The position numbers and the translations under genes were made by a program. Positions 29,692 through 36,958 of a stretch of 64,000 bases of DNA are shown one piece after another (position 1 is the first letter of the stretch; every line of letters starts with the position of its first letter). The notes under the pieces were generated by a model. That model did not search any database. It saw only the letters and a list, made by a program, of their open reading frames with translations, and was not told where the DNA came from. The stretch is taken from positions 1-64,000 of the forward strand of contig DISN01000005.1 in the NCBI GenBank assembly GCA_002421965.1. Reading direction: 5' to 3'. This DNA comes from Candidatus Saccharibacteria bacterium UBA6209 (GTDB taxonomy: Bacteria; Patescibacteriota; Saccharimonadia; Saccharimonadales; Saccharimonadaceae).

Positions 29692-29761
29692 CATAACCAA
29701 TGGTTATGAGCTAATTGATCGAAGGGAGCTACCGGGCTGCTCTACCCCGCGATAAATATTG
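29692..29761 (-). pseudogene. Detached 5' part of initiator tRNA
   Basis: 29726-29761 is a 36-nt perfect copy of 29630-29665 (5' flank, acceptor 5' strand, D-arm). A second piece, TGGTTATGAGC (29701-29711), copies the anticodon arm and continues into its own inverse, forming the palindrome CATAACCA-A-TGGTTATG (29692-29708). A TATAAT on the minus strand (29794-29799) lies upstream, so this remnant should be in the tRNA leader transcript. Confidence 0.85.
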
Positions 29762-29836
29762 CGTGACATTACGCCTAAACTCATGACACATGAATTATAT
29801 TACTACACTTTACGCCTGTTGGCAATGGTTGCCCGG

Positions 29837-30307
29837 CTATTTTCCGCCAAATAGGAATTTAGCCCATTGTTTGAGGTTGCTCTCGTCTACGACTGCAGTA
29901 GCTACGTCGTCGGTAGTATCTTTGCTCGTAACAGTTGAGGGTACTATTAGCGCATGCTCGCCAGGCATGCCCTTGCCAAGTCGTTCACGCACAGCAAGTT
30001 CTTGGTATTCTAGGGTTGTGTAGAATTTGCCCTCTAGCTGCAGGTTATCTACTCGTAGCTTTTCCAGCTCAACCTGTCGACGCTTGGCATCAACCGACTG
30101 CTGTAGTTCGTAGTTTTGCTGCATAACCTCTATAGAGCTCCATGTCCAGCTAAAGGCAATCAGTAGAGCACAGGCAATGACGACATTGTTGACCGTCAAA
30201 TAATCCCGATGGAGTCGATAAAAAAGGCGTTTTGACTGAGTTTGGATTTTGTCGAGCATGGTGTTTGTTGTGTGGTTATCTACTGCTATTTTATCATAAA
30301 AACTCAT
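29837..30307 (-). CDS. FtsL/DivIC-like septum formation protein
   Basis: 156 residues at most; an ATG at 30259 (M17) is a possible alternative start. A short cytoplasmic part, one membrane helix (VVIACALLIAFSWTWSSIEV), then a Gln/Glu/Leu-rich coiled coil (MQQNYELQQSVDAKRRQVEL) and LAVRERLGKGMPGE, the pattern of the septum formation initiator family that helps recruit the divisome. The C-terminus is acidic and probably disordered. Confidence 0.8.
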   Translation of the reverse strand: MSFYDKIAVDNHTTNTMLDKIQTQSKRLFYRLHRDYLTVNNVVIACALLIAFSWTWSSIEVMQQNYELQQSVDAKRRQVELEKLRVDNLQLEGKFYTTLEYQELAVRERLGKGMPGEHALIVPSTVTSKDTTDDVATAVVDESNLKQWAKFLFGGK

Positions 30308-30330
30308 GGTTGTAACGGGCGACAGTAGGC

Positions 30331-30367
30331 ACGCTATATCTGGTGTACATACGCTACATATAGCGTA
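30331..30367. repeat. Small palindromic repeat, copy 2
   Basis: ACGCTATATCTGGTGT (30331-30346) followed by TACGCTACATATAGCGTA (30350-30367); the same modules as at 14450-14486 but in swapped order. Confidence 0.7.
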
Positions 30368-30394
30368 GCCCCGTAGTTAGCAAAGAGTCCTGAC

Positions 30395-30425
30395 AAATAA
30401 AATCGACGGAGATTCCGCCGAAAAT
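30395..30425 (-). terminator. Terminator beyond the second tRNA's 3' remnant
   Basis: On the minus strand CGGCGGA-ATC-TCCGTCG with one wobble pair, followed by ATTTTATTT. Confidence 0.7.
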
Positions 30426-30430
30426 ATAAG

Positions 30431-30453
30431 CTTGGTGGGGGTGGCTGGGATTG
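30431..30453 (-). pseudogene. Detached 3' end of the 30617 tRNA
   Basis: 23 nt identical to 30615-30637: T-loop 3' part, T-stem 3' strand, acceptor 3' strand and CCA. It lies 184 nt beyond the real copy. Confidence 0.88.
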
Positions 30454-30522
30454 GCGTAGCCGAACGAAAATACCTGAAAGCTTGCTTTCGGGTATTAAGG
30501 AGGCGGAGGAGCGAAGCGATAC
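30454..30522 (+). repeat. T-loop hairpin repeat, copy B
   Basis: About 69 nt: begins GCGTAGCCG, contains the hairpin AATACCTGAAAG...CTTTCGGGTATT, then AAGGAGGCGGAGGAGCGAAG. Joined exactly to the T-loop of the remnant (GGATT|G). Beyond it GTCGCTGGTTC (30555-30565) is a perfect inverted copy of the T-arm 5' strand of the real tRNA. Confidence 0.75.
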
Positions 30523-30616
30523 AATAGCGACAGGATGTCTGAAAGACAGCCGTAGTCGCTGGTTCTGGAGGTCTATATATGTTTGGTGGCCACAGAGTGA
30601 CTAGAAAATAAATTCT

Positions 30617-30692
30617 TGGTGGGGGTGGCTGGGATTGAACCAGCGACCAACAGGTTATGAGCCCGCTGCTCTGACCGCTGAGCTACACCCCC
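30617..30692 (-). tRNA. tRNA with CAT anticodon (Met elongator or Ile2)
   Basis: 76 nt with CCA. Acceptor GGGGGTG / CACCCCC, D-stem GCTC/GAGC, anticodon arm GCGGG-CTCATAA-CCTGT, T-arm GCTGG-TTCAATC-CCAGC, A73. A TATAAT lies 10 nt upstream. The body resembles tRNA-Ile2 of other bacteria (substrate of TilS, encoded at 36959), but elongator Met cannot be excluded. Only the 3' remnant is present here; no 5' remnant is seen. Confidence 0.93.
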
Positions 30693-30723
30693 ATCAGAGG
30701 CAATTATACCCTAAATGACGAAA

Positions 30724-32097
30724 TTATAGAAGCTTGCCGGCGGCAATTCTAATAGTTTCTGACCAAGATGTGAATTCGTGTGGGGTCGAGAATAAATCTT
30801 CGGCGCTTAGTCCATGGCGGATGGCGATAGCAAGTTCGTGGATCATCTCGCTAGCATTTGGTGCGACAATCGCCGCTCCGAGTAGAGTTCCTTTTTTGTC
30901 GGATATCAATTTGACCATGCCAATCCTGTCGTCGGTTATGTTGCTGCGAGGGGCGATGGTTATGGGCACGACTGCTCGATTTATCTTGAGGTCTCGGCGT
31001 ATGCAGTCGTCCTCGGATAGGCCAACACGGGCAATTTCCGGCACCGATCGGATAACTTGCAGTGGCATATGCTTGTCAATCACTGAAAACTTAGTGTGCA
31101 ATAGGTTGTGCGCCGCTACTCGGCTGTGCATTAGAATCTCATGAGTCGCAGCCCCTGGGTGTACGCAAGATCCTGCCGCAAAGATGTGCTTAGAAGAAGT
31201 CTGAAGGCTGGCGTTTACCTTGATACCCTGGGAGTTGTAGGCGACCCCGGCGTTTTCAAGGCCGATATCGGTGGCTGGTGCTCGGCGGTCGGCGATCATT
31301 AGCGCGTCAACCTTGATAGTACGCTCAACTCCAGCTCGAACAAAGGTAATTCGTCGGTAGATACCTTCTTTTTGGACGGCTACAATTTTAGTGTTTGGCA
31401 TGATAGTCATACCGCGTTGCTTGGTGAGCTGGCTGCCGATCATCTCGGATACGTCTTCGTCTTGATCTGGCATAATACGAGTTGCTGAATCAGCCAAGTA
31501 GACTTTTGTCCCAAAAATCGACATCAGGTTAGCAACTTCAATAGCCTCCGGAGTGGAGCCGATAATAAATAGCGTCTTGGGTGGGCGAGTGAGGGTTAAT
31601 GTATCTTTAGGCGTAAAGTATGGAGTTTCGGCAATTCCTGGAATGTCTGGAATCTCCCATGTTGTGCCAGTTGCAATTAAGAATTTGCGTGCAGATAGGT
31701 GGCGTCGATTGATGCTAATTTCGTTAGGGCTTAAGAAATGAGCAGTACCGTTAAAAGTGCTAATTGACTGCTTCTCGTAGTAACGGCGATTGCCGGCGGC
31801 ACCGGTGCGTTTTACGACGGTGTCGCGCCAGAGAAGAATTGATGGGTAATTATAGCCAATTGCTGCAGTGCGCAATCCAAAGTTGGCGGCTTTTTTGGCG
31901 TTGTCATAGGTATTGGCGACATTTATCATTGCGCCGAGTGGGACTTCGCCCCAGTTTGGAGATTCGCCGCCAAATTCATCTTGTTCGATGATGGCGACTT
32001 TTTTGCCGGCCCGTGCGGCCATGGACGCAGCTGGACTACCGCCAGCCCCGCTACCGATGATGATTATGTCATAGTCAAATGTTGGTTTTTGTGCCAT
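30724..32097 (-). CDS. Pyridine nucleotide-disulfide oxidoreductase-like flavoprotein lacking redox cysteines
   Basis: 457 residues. FAD-binding DIIIIGSGAGGSPAASMAARAG, NAD-binding IIGSTPEAIEVANLM and second FAD motif HIFAAGSCVHPGAATHE; the C-terminal dimerisation domain is present. The active-site segment reads FGGESPNWGEVPLGAMI where lipoamide dehydrogenase and mercuric reductase have GGTCLNxGCIPSK: both cysteines are replaced (Ser and Glu). The C-terminal His-Glu pair is also altered (STPHEFTSWSE). It therefore probably does not do disulfide chemistry. Third gene of an operon with an ATP-cone protein and a six-helix membrane protein. Confidence 0.85.
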   Translation of the reverse strand: MAQKPTFDYDIIIIGSGAGGSPAASMAARAGKKVAIIEQDEFGGESPNWGEVPLGAMINVANTYDNAKKAANFGLRTAAIGYNYPSILLWRDTVVKRTGAAGNRRYYEKQSISTFNGTAHFLSPNEISINRRHLSARKFLIATGTTWEIPDIPGIAETPYFTPKDTLTLTRPPKTLFIIGSTPEAIEVANLMSIFGTKVYLADSATRIMPDQDEDVSEMIGSQLTKQRGMTIMPNTKIVAVQKEGIYRRITFVRAGVERTIKVDALMIADRRAPATDIGLENAGVAYNSQGIKVNASLQTSSKHIFAAGSCVHPGAATHEILMHSRVAAHNLLHTKFSVIDKHMPLQVIRSVPEIARVGLSEDDCIRRDLKINRAVVPITIAPRSNITDDRIGMVKLISDKKGTLLGAAIVAPNASEMIHELAIAIRHGLSAEDLFSTPHEFTSWSETIRIAAGKLL

Positions 32098-32106
32098 GTC
32101 TGCCCC

Positions 32107-32391
32107 CTATATTACCGTTAACTGTTGTTTGTATAGATATGCCGCCTCTGGATGGTATTTTGTCAGCAGTTTGGCGCCAACTCGTCGGATATCGTCGGTG
32201 GTTATTTCTTGTTTGCTCTCGGCCCATTTGGCTACACCTGCGGCGACACTTTTGGCGATATCTTCGGCTTGGCCATCGGGTGTCTTGAGGCTGCGACAGG
32301 TGGCAATCAGACTCTTCTGTAGTTTGTCGATATCGAAATACTCAGTCTTTTTGGTGTTGTGTGACTTAATAACAATTACTGGCTCGCTCAT
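32107..32391 (-). CDS. ATP-cone domain protein
   Basis: 94 residues, a stand-alone ATP-cone: VIVIKSHNTKKTEYFDIDKL ... ALLTKYHPEAAYLYKQ is typical of the regulatory cone in NrdR and ribonucleotide reductases. It overlaps the stop of the upstream membrane gene by 1 bp and ends 9 bp before the flavoprotein gene. A nucleotide-sensing regulator of its operon partners is an inference. Confidence 0.85.
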   Translation of the reverse strand: MSEPVIVIKSHNTKKTEYFDIDKLQKSLIATCRSLKTPDGQAEDIAKSVAAGVAKWAESKQEITTDDIRRVGAKLLTKYHPEAAYLYKQQLTVI

Positions 32392-33122
32392 TAGAACACC
32401 CCGTACACGCTAATACCAAGCAGACGATCGACGAACAGATATGCTGCTAGAATAATTAGGCTGCCGCCAGCAATGAACTGGATAAACCGCTTGTGCTTCT
32501 CACGCCATTTTTGAATTTTTGCTACACTATGGCCGCCACCAACAAGGGTAAATACTACCAATAGCGGCAGGGCAGATACGATGATATAGATGATTAGCCC
32601 AGAGAGCTGCCACCAGACGGTCGGCAGGGTGACAATTGCGAGAGCTGCGGCGATCATTGGACCGATAATAAATAGCAGTTCGGCAAAAACACCAGTAAGT
32701 CCCAGTCCAAAGGCTTCGGCTGAGTTTTTGGTTTGCTTGGTACGAGTATTTAGATATCTGGCAAAGTTTCGTGGTAGCCATAGCGAGGTGCCGCCACCTC
32801 GTCGGTAGTAAAATGCCCAAGTGGCTATTCCGAGACCGATCATTAATCCACTGGCAATTGCCGCAACAAGTTGCTCGGAGCTTGTCGAGAAATTGATTTT
32901 GAGTATCAAGAGGTAAGATAGGGAGGCAAGCAACAATGCGGTTGCAACGATAGACCCGTTGATAAAGCTTCCCATGAGCCGGAGGACTTTTCTGTGTGCG
33001 GTTTTGCGGCCAAGCGAATGTCCGCTAAGCATAGTCAGTACACTTACGCTAAGCTGAAAACTTGCATGGATAATTGCTGCAAATGTGATAATGGCGAAAG
33101 ATGAGACAATAACAGGGGTCAT
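32391..33122 (-). CDS. Six-helix membrane protein, unknown
   Basis: 243 residues with about six membrane helices (FAIITFAAIIHASFQLSVSV; FINGSIVATALLLASLSYLL; LVAAIASGLMIGLGIATWAF; ELLFIIGPMIAAALAIV; LIIYIIVSALPLLVVFTLVG; FIQFIAGGSLIILAAYLFVD). The last helices resemble the LysE/DsbD-type six-helix fold in layout only. First gene of the operon; candidate promoter TACACT/TATAGA 30-40 nt upstream. Confidence 0.75.
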   Translation of the reverse strand: MTPVIVSSFAIITFAAIIHASFQLSVSVLTMLSGHSLGRKTAHRKVLRLMGSFINGSIVATALLLASLSYLLILKINFSTSSEQLVAAIASGLMIGLGIATWAFYYRRGGGTSLWLPRNFARYLNTRTKQTKNSAEAFGLGLTGVFAELLFIIGPMIAAALAIVTLPTVWWQLSGLIIYIIVSALPLLVVFTLVGGGHSVAKIQKWREKHKRFIQFIAGGSLIILAAYLFVDRLLGISVYGVF

Positions 33123-33215
33123 GTTTATTTATAATTTCCTGTCTATAGTGTACCATAAGCAGGATAATTGAGCAAAAATAAACCATCTATTTTTGGGCTC
33201 TGCTCAGGGTGTTTT

Positions 33216-33764
33216 TTAGCGATTTATTTCCCATAGCTCATCAATCCAGCGATAGCCCTCGTGGGTAAGTCCGGCGTCGTCTAGACCAAAGCCCACTAGC
33301 CAGCTATCGCCGGCGTCAAAGCAGTAGTAGTCTGCCTCGGATTGGCGTTCGGGGACTGTTTTGGTGGCAAAAACTGCTAACTTGACGTCGGCAGCACCAC
33401 GATCCTCGATGACTTTTTTGATGAAGTCTGAAGTGATGCCTTGGTCAATGAAGTCATCTAGGATAATGACCTGGCGACCCTCAATTTTGGTGTTTGGTGC
33501 AACATCGGTCACAATGACAGGCTGTTTGGCAGTGTGATCCTCGCCATAGGTGCTGACAATCATGTATTCGAGCTCTGGGTGGTAGTCTTGTTTGACCTTA
33601 GTCAGGGCAAACATTAGGCGGCTAGCAAAAGGTCCAGCACCGCGGAGTAGAGCGATAAATAGCGGTGGCTTATCTGGGTAATCACGAATAATCTCTTGGG
33701 CTAGCTGGTCGACCAGCTGATTTATTTGTTCACTTGAGGCTAATTTTGTGTATCGTTCTAACAT
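33216..33764 (-). CDS. Hypoxanthine phosphoribosyltransferase-like
   Basis: 182 residues. Type I PRTase fold: FIALLRGAGPFASRLM, STYGEDHT and the PRPP-binding loop VIILDDFIDQGIT, then AVFATKTVPERQ and DSWLVGFGLDDAG. Salvages purine bases. TATACT (33771-33776, minus strand) ends exactly 6 nt before the ATG (leaderless). Confidence 0.85.
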   Translation of the reverse strand: MLERYTKLASSEQINQLVDQLAQEIIRDYPDKPPLFIALLRGAGPFASRLMFALTKVKQDYHPELEYMIVSTYGEDHTAKQPVIVTDVAPNTKIEGRQVIILDDFIDQGITSDFIKKVIEDRGAADVKLAVFATKTVPERQSEADYYCFDAGDSWLVGFGLDDAGLTHEGYRWIDELWEINR

Positions 33765-33831
33765 TTAGCTAGTATAGCGAATGACTGGGTGCTGGCAAAG
33801 TGCGGGCTATATGACTGGTCATCTTGTGCTT

Positions 33832-33850
33832 GTAGCACCGAAAAGGATTG
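33832..33850 (-). pseudogene. Detached 3' end of the 33999 tRNA
   Basis: 19 nt, 18 identical to 34001-34019. One C of the CCA is lost and one base of the T-stem changed. Confidence 0.8.
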
Positions 33851-33922
33851 GCGTAGTGCCGCGCAGAAAAGAAAGCACCCTTTGGGGTATTTTTTTAAGC
33901 AAACGGAGGAGCGAAGCGATAC
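33851..33922 (+). repeat. T-loop hairpin repeat, copy C
   Basis: About 72 nt: GCGTAGTGCC at one end, CGGAGGAGCGAAGCGATAC at the other, with ACCC/GGGT hairpin between. It joins the T-loop of the remnant at the same base as copy B. TCACAAGTTC (33938-33947) next to it is a perfect inverted copy of the real tRNA's T-arm 5' strand. Confidence 0.75.
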
Positions 33923-33960
33923 TCGGGACCTCAAGGCTCACAAGTTCTAAATATATTATC

Positions 33961-33998
33961 AAAAGAAAAACAGCCACCAATAAGTGACTGTCTTTCTT
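33961..33998 (-). terminator. Terminator of the 33999 tRNA
   Basis: On the minus strand AAAGAAAGACAGTCAC-TTATT-GGTGGCTGTTTTTCTTT directly after the CCA. Confidence 0.8.
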
Positions 33999-34075
33999 TG
34001 GTAGCACCGACAAGGATTGAACTTGTGACCTCAGGCTTATGAGTCCTGCGCTCTAACCAGCTGAGCTACGGTGCC
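33999..34075 (-). tRNA. tRNA with CAT anticodon (Met elongator or Ile2)
   Basis: 77 nt with CCA. Acceptor GGCACCG / CGGTGCT, anticodon arm CAGGA-CTCATAA-GCCTG (an A31:G39 mismatch closes the loop), T-arm ACAAG-TTCAATC-CTTGT, A73. The sequence resembles elongator Met tRNAs more than Ile2, but the call is not certain. Partial copies lie on both sides. Confidence 0.93.
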
Positions 34076-34120
34076 ATATATAGTGTTTTGTGAAAGGTGC
34101 CTGGCTATCGCTTTGATGAC

Positions 34121-34201
34121 AGCTGGTTGGAGCTTCTGCGCTATTATCTCGCTCAGGGCTGTCCAGCTAATCTACGGTGCCATATATAGTGTTTTATGAA
34201 A
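34121..34201 (-). pseudogene. Detached 5' part of the 33999 tRNA plus inverted D-loop
   Basis: 34172-34195 is a 24-nt perfect copy of 34066-34089 (5' flank and acceptor 5' strand). Between it and the real tRNA lies AGCTGGTTGGAGC (34121-34133), an inverted copy of the D-loop/D-stem (12 of 13). A weak promoter candidate (TACAAT, near 34237 on the minus strand) precedes it. Confidence 0.8.
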
Positions 34202-34257
34202 AGTACACATGTATCATGCATACCGAGAAGCATTGTAGCAGATTTTTATAAGCTTTT

Positions 34258-34836
34258 CTAGAGGCGACTCTTGCTATGCTCCATACAATAGCGTAGCACT
34301 GCTGGTAGGTCCGGATCGTACCATCCATTGAGCCTTATGGTGGACGTGGAATCTTTGTTGTGGGGTGCGTCAAAGACTACATGCCGCCAAGTCGTTTCTC
34401 CTGAGGTCTTGACCTCCGGTCTGTCATCAATCAGGGCGATCCCGTCGTATAGTTCTTTTTTGCTGTCAATAACGGCGCTTTTCATTGCCTCTCGCCCCAG
34501 GTGTTCTTCAATCCATTTCAGCTTTTCCTCTTTGCACCACTCGTTGGTGTGTAGTGGGGAGGAGCAGATTCTGGGCTCGTAGCCCAGGTCTTTAATTTTG
34601 TCCCAACCCTCAATAGCGCCATCAACTGGTGGCAGGTTACGGAAGAAGTTCTGCGATGCATGAAGTTTATTTATGACATCAGTATAGTTGGCCTCTGGGT
34701 AATCATCCCGGTAGTAGAAGTTGTTTCGCTCTCGAATAGGTATCTCTAGAGACTCTAAGTGGGCCTGTGTGGCGCCATCAAAATCAGCCAGCACGCCATC
34801 CATATCAACTAGGACAATGGGGTTTTCTCCGTTCAT
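34258..34836 (-). CDS. HAD-family 5'-nucleotidase (NT5C-like)
   Basis: 192 residues from the ATG at 34836; the ORF runs 57 nt further but TATAAT (34843-34848) ends 6 nt before this ATG. Catalytic VLVDMDGVLADFDG (DxD), motif II in ICSSPLHTN, motif III Lys in SAVIDSKKEL and IALIDDRPEV. It resembles 5'(3')-deoxyribonucleotidases, which dephosphorylate dNMPs. Confidence 0.85.
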   Translation of the reverse strand: MNGENPIVLVDMDGVLADFDGATQAHLESLEIPIRERNNFYYRDDYPEANYTDVINKLHASQNFFRNLPPVDGAIEGWDKIKDLGYEPRICSSPLHTNEWCKEEKLKWIEEHLGREAMKSAVIDSKKELYDGIALIDDRPEVKTSGETTWRHVVFDAPHNKDSTSTIRLNGWYDPDLPAVLRYCMEHSKSRL

Positions 34837-34875
34837 GGGCGTATTATAGCACCTATCTTGCCTAAGTGTTATAAT

Positions 34876-35045
34876 ATATCCACCACACCACACACCCTGA
34901 CGTGTCTTGAACCGCGTAAAGCGTCCCTGGTGAATGGTTATTCATATCGTCTTCGGCTGAGCAGGTGAACGAAACGACACTAGCGTCGGACGGGCGAACA
35001 ATCGACAAATCGTTTCTCTAAAATAATTTTTGGAGATTGTTTACT
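34876..35045 (+). other. Structured 5' leader of the dinB operon
   Basis: About 165 nt without an ORF, between TATAAT (34870-34875) and the first gene. It can form a long-range stem (GACGTGTC near 34900 with GACACTAGCGTC near 34976) and a TGAAT-GGTT-ATTCA hairpin. It could be a regulatory leader or small RNA; no known class recognised. Confidence 0.4.
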
Positions 35046-35312
35046 GTGAATAACGACATCTTATTAGACGAAAGAATTGAAGTAATAGCGGTTTTTGGCT
35101 CAGGCAATTCGCCCTGTCGACCGGTTAAATTCCGCCGCAAAAGTGGCAGGGAAGTGGTCATTAGCGAGATTGGCCTGGGGTTCCCGCTACCGCAAGGCTC
35201 TAGGATGATTCATGTGTTTGACGTAACAGACGGGCAGGCGGATTATCGGTTGGAATTTGATGCTACAACACTGACCTGGAAGCTGGTGAGAGAGGCGGAT
35301 CACAGTGTCTAA
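35046..35312 (+). CDS. Small beta-rich protein upstream of dinB
   Basis: 88 residues from GTG 35046, chosen because GGAG lies 10 nt upstream; a TTG at 35037 is too close to it. The sequence alternates basic and hydrophobic strands (VKFRRKSGREVVISEIGL, YRLEFDATTLTWKLVRE). It overlaps dinB by 8 bp. Its layout recalls the small DUF6504-type proteins next to dinB/imuB in Actinobacteria; this is a resemblance, not a confirmed match. Confidence 0.65.
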   Translation: MNNDILLDERIEVIAVFGSGNSPCRPVKFRRKSGREVVISEIGLGFPLPQGSRMIHVFDVTDGQADYRLEFDATTLTWKLVREADHSV

Positions 35313-36528
35313 TATCAATACCGCTCGACCGATGATCATGCACATCGACCTCAACAGCTGTTTTGCGACAATTGAGCAGCAATCTCGGCCACTGTTACGT
35401 GGTCGGCCGGTGGCGATTGTGAATCGTGCGACTGAACACACGGCAATTGTTACGGCCAGTTATGAGGCCAAGCAGCAGGGAATAGGGGTAGGGATGAAGC
35501 TGGCGACTGCCCGCCTACTCTGCCCTGCCCTTGTTGCGCTAGAAAGTGACCCGGTAAAATACCGGTTTGTTTACCGAAAACTTATGGAAATTTTACAGGA
35601 TTATTCGCCATATGTGCGGATGAAAAGTATCGATGAAGGTTTGATTGATTTTGCTCAAAGTTCATTAGAAATTCGCCAGAGAGAACTGGCTGACATTGGG
35701 CGGGAGATCAAGCAGCGGCTTAGGGGTGAAATTGGTAATTATATGCGTTGCAACATTGGCATTGGCACTAACCGCTTTTTGGCTAAAACTGCTGCTGGGC
35801 TAAACAAGCCAGACGGTTTGACCGAGATCACGCATAAAAACTTGCGAGAGGTCTATCGTAGGCTTGGGCTTGAGGATTTGACTGGCATCGCCCATGGTTA
35901 CGGCAAGCGGCTTCGAGAAGTCGGTATTACTACCCCACTAGAGTTTCTGGATGCAGATGAGCTGACGCTGGAGAAGCAAGTATTTCATGGCAAGCCAGGA
36001 CGCGACTGGTACCAGCGACTACGTGGCTGGGAGGTCGACGCGATTGATTCTACTCTGCAAAGCGTTGGTCGGCAGTTTGTGCTCGATGAGCGAAATCTTG
36101 GCTATGACGAGGTTCTGCGACGGTTTCATGGGCTATGCGAGGATGTGGCAGCTAAGCTTCGGCACCAAAGTGTCTGGGCTAGGACGGTTAGGATATACGT
36201 TAAGTCCCACGGCAAATACTGGCAGTCGTTGCACCATGAAGGCCGAGCGTTTCATGATGAGTCGACAATATTTACGGCTGTTGAGAAAATGCTCAGAACT
36301 GCCCCGTTGCCAGCAATCGAGATTGGCGTAACTTGTACAGACATAGTGTCTGAGCCGGATTCTCAGGCCGAGCTATTTAGTAACGAGGAGTATGTCGAAA
36401 ATATAACTCAGGCGATTGATAAAATAAATTTGTCTTGGGGTGATCATACGGTTCATTCGGCGGATACGTTGGGCCTAGCGAATCGGATGAAGCGCAAGGT
36501 ACCGTTCGGGAGTACGAGGTATTTATAA
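35305..36528 (+). CDS. dinB: Y-family DNA polymerase IV
   Basis: 407 residues, GTG start. Palm motifs IMHIDLNSCFATIEQQ and MKSIDEGLIDF supply the catalytic acids; the second reads S-I-D-E as in other Y-family enzymes. RCNIGIGTNRFLAKTAAGLN and GLEDLTGIAHGYGKRL (helix-hairpin-helix region) follow, then the little finger domain. Error-prone lesion bypass. Translationally coupled to the small upstream gene. Confidence 0.93.
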   Translation: MSNINTARPMIMHIDLNSCFATIEQQSRPLLRGRPVAIVNRATEHTAIVTASYEAKQQGIGVGMKLATARLLCPALVALESDPVKYRFVYRKLMEILQDYSPYVRMKSIDEGLIDFAQSSLEIRQRELADIGREIKQRLRGEIGNYMRCNIGIGTNRFLAKTAAGLNKPDGLTEITHKNLREVYRRLGLEDLTGIAHGYGKRLREVGITTPLEFLDADELTLEKQVFHGKPGRDWYQRLRGWEVDAIDSTLQSVGRQFVLDERNLGYDEVLRRFHGLCEDVAAKLRHQSVWARTVRIYVKSHGKYWQSLHHEGRAFHDESTIFTAVEKMLRTAPLPAIEIGVTCTDIVSEPDSQAELFSNEEYVENITQAIDKINLSWGDHTVHSADTLGLANRMKRKVPFGSTRYL

Positions 36529-36666
36529 TTATGCCTGGAGAATTGCGTCAATATCAGAGTCCTCGCCGTTGAGCTGAGCAAGTCTTGCCGCTAGCCTTCC
36601 AAGATTGAACTGCTCAATACGGGTGTTTACTTCTGGTGAAGTTGGTAATGTTTCTTGGCTTGTCAT
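36529..36666 (-). CDS. Small 45-residue protein
   Basis: ATG to TAA encodes 45 residues beginning MTSQETLPTSPEVNTRIEQF and containing LGRLAARLAQLNGEDSDIDA. It has a full promoter, an AAGGA site 9 nt before the ATG, and ends one base after the dinB stop on the other strand. Acidic C-terminus, probably one helix. No family recognised. Confidence 0.6.
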   Translation of the reverse strand: MTSQETLPTSPEVNTRIEQFNLGRLAARLAQLNGEDSDIDAILQA

Positions 36667-36705
36667 TTTTTGATCCTTTTTGTTTTTAATTTAACCAATA
36701 ATTTC

Positions 36706-36734
36706 ATTGTAGCACAAAATTGACAAAAAAGCAA
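36706..36734 (-). promoter_or_regulatory. Promoter of the 45-residue gene
   Basis: Minus strand: TTGCTT, 17-nt spacer with extended TG, TACAAT. The leader is ~33 nt. Confidence 0.7.
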
Positions 36735-36958
36735 TACCTTTTGCAAATAAAATAGGTATTTGCGCTATGACGGACAATTCTGTAATTATGGCTAGTGACT
36801 TATTGCAGGTTTACAACCTGCCGTTTATGGCATAGGGATATATTTTCACAACTACTACGGTAGCAAGCTCTACTAAAACAGTTACGAAGGCTCTTTTCCA
36901 CTACGTCAGGGAATATTTGTGTTGATTTAGCTGATCATTCGATTGCTATAATGGGACT

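Noticed and set aside
30724..32097. Call as lipoamide dehydrogenase or mercuric reductase
   Set aside because: The fold fits but both active-site cysteines are missing, so a named activity would be misleading.
29393..34201. CRISPR array or prophage as explanation for the tRNA-adjacent repeats
   Set aside because: Repeats are tRNA pieces at irregular spacing with no regular spacers, cas genes, integrase or phage genes nearby.
35037..35045. TTG start for the small gene before dinB
   Set aside because: Only 1 nt from the GGAGA site; the GTG at 35046 has proper spacing.
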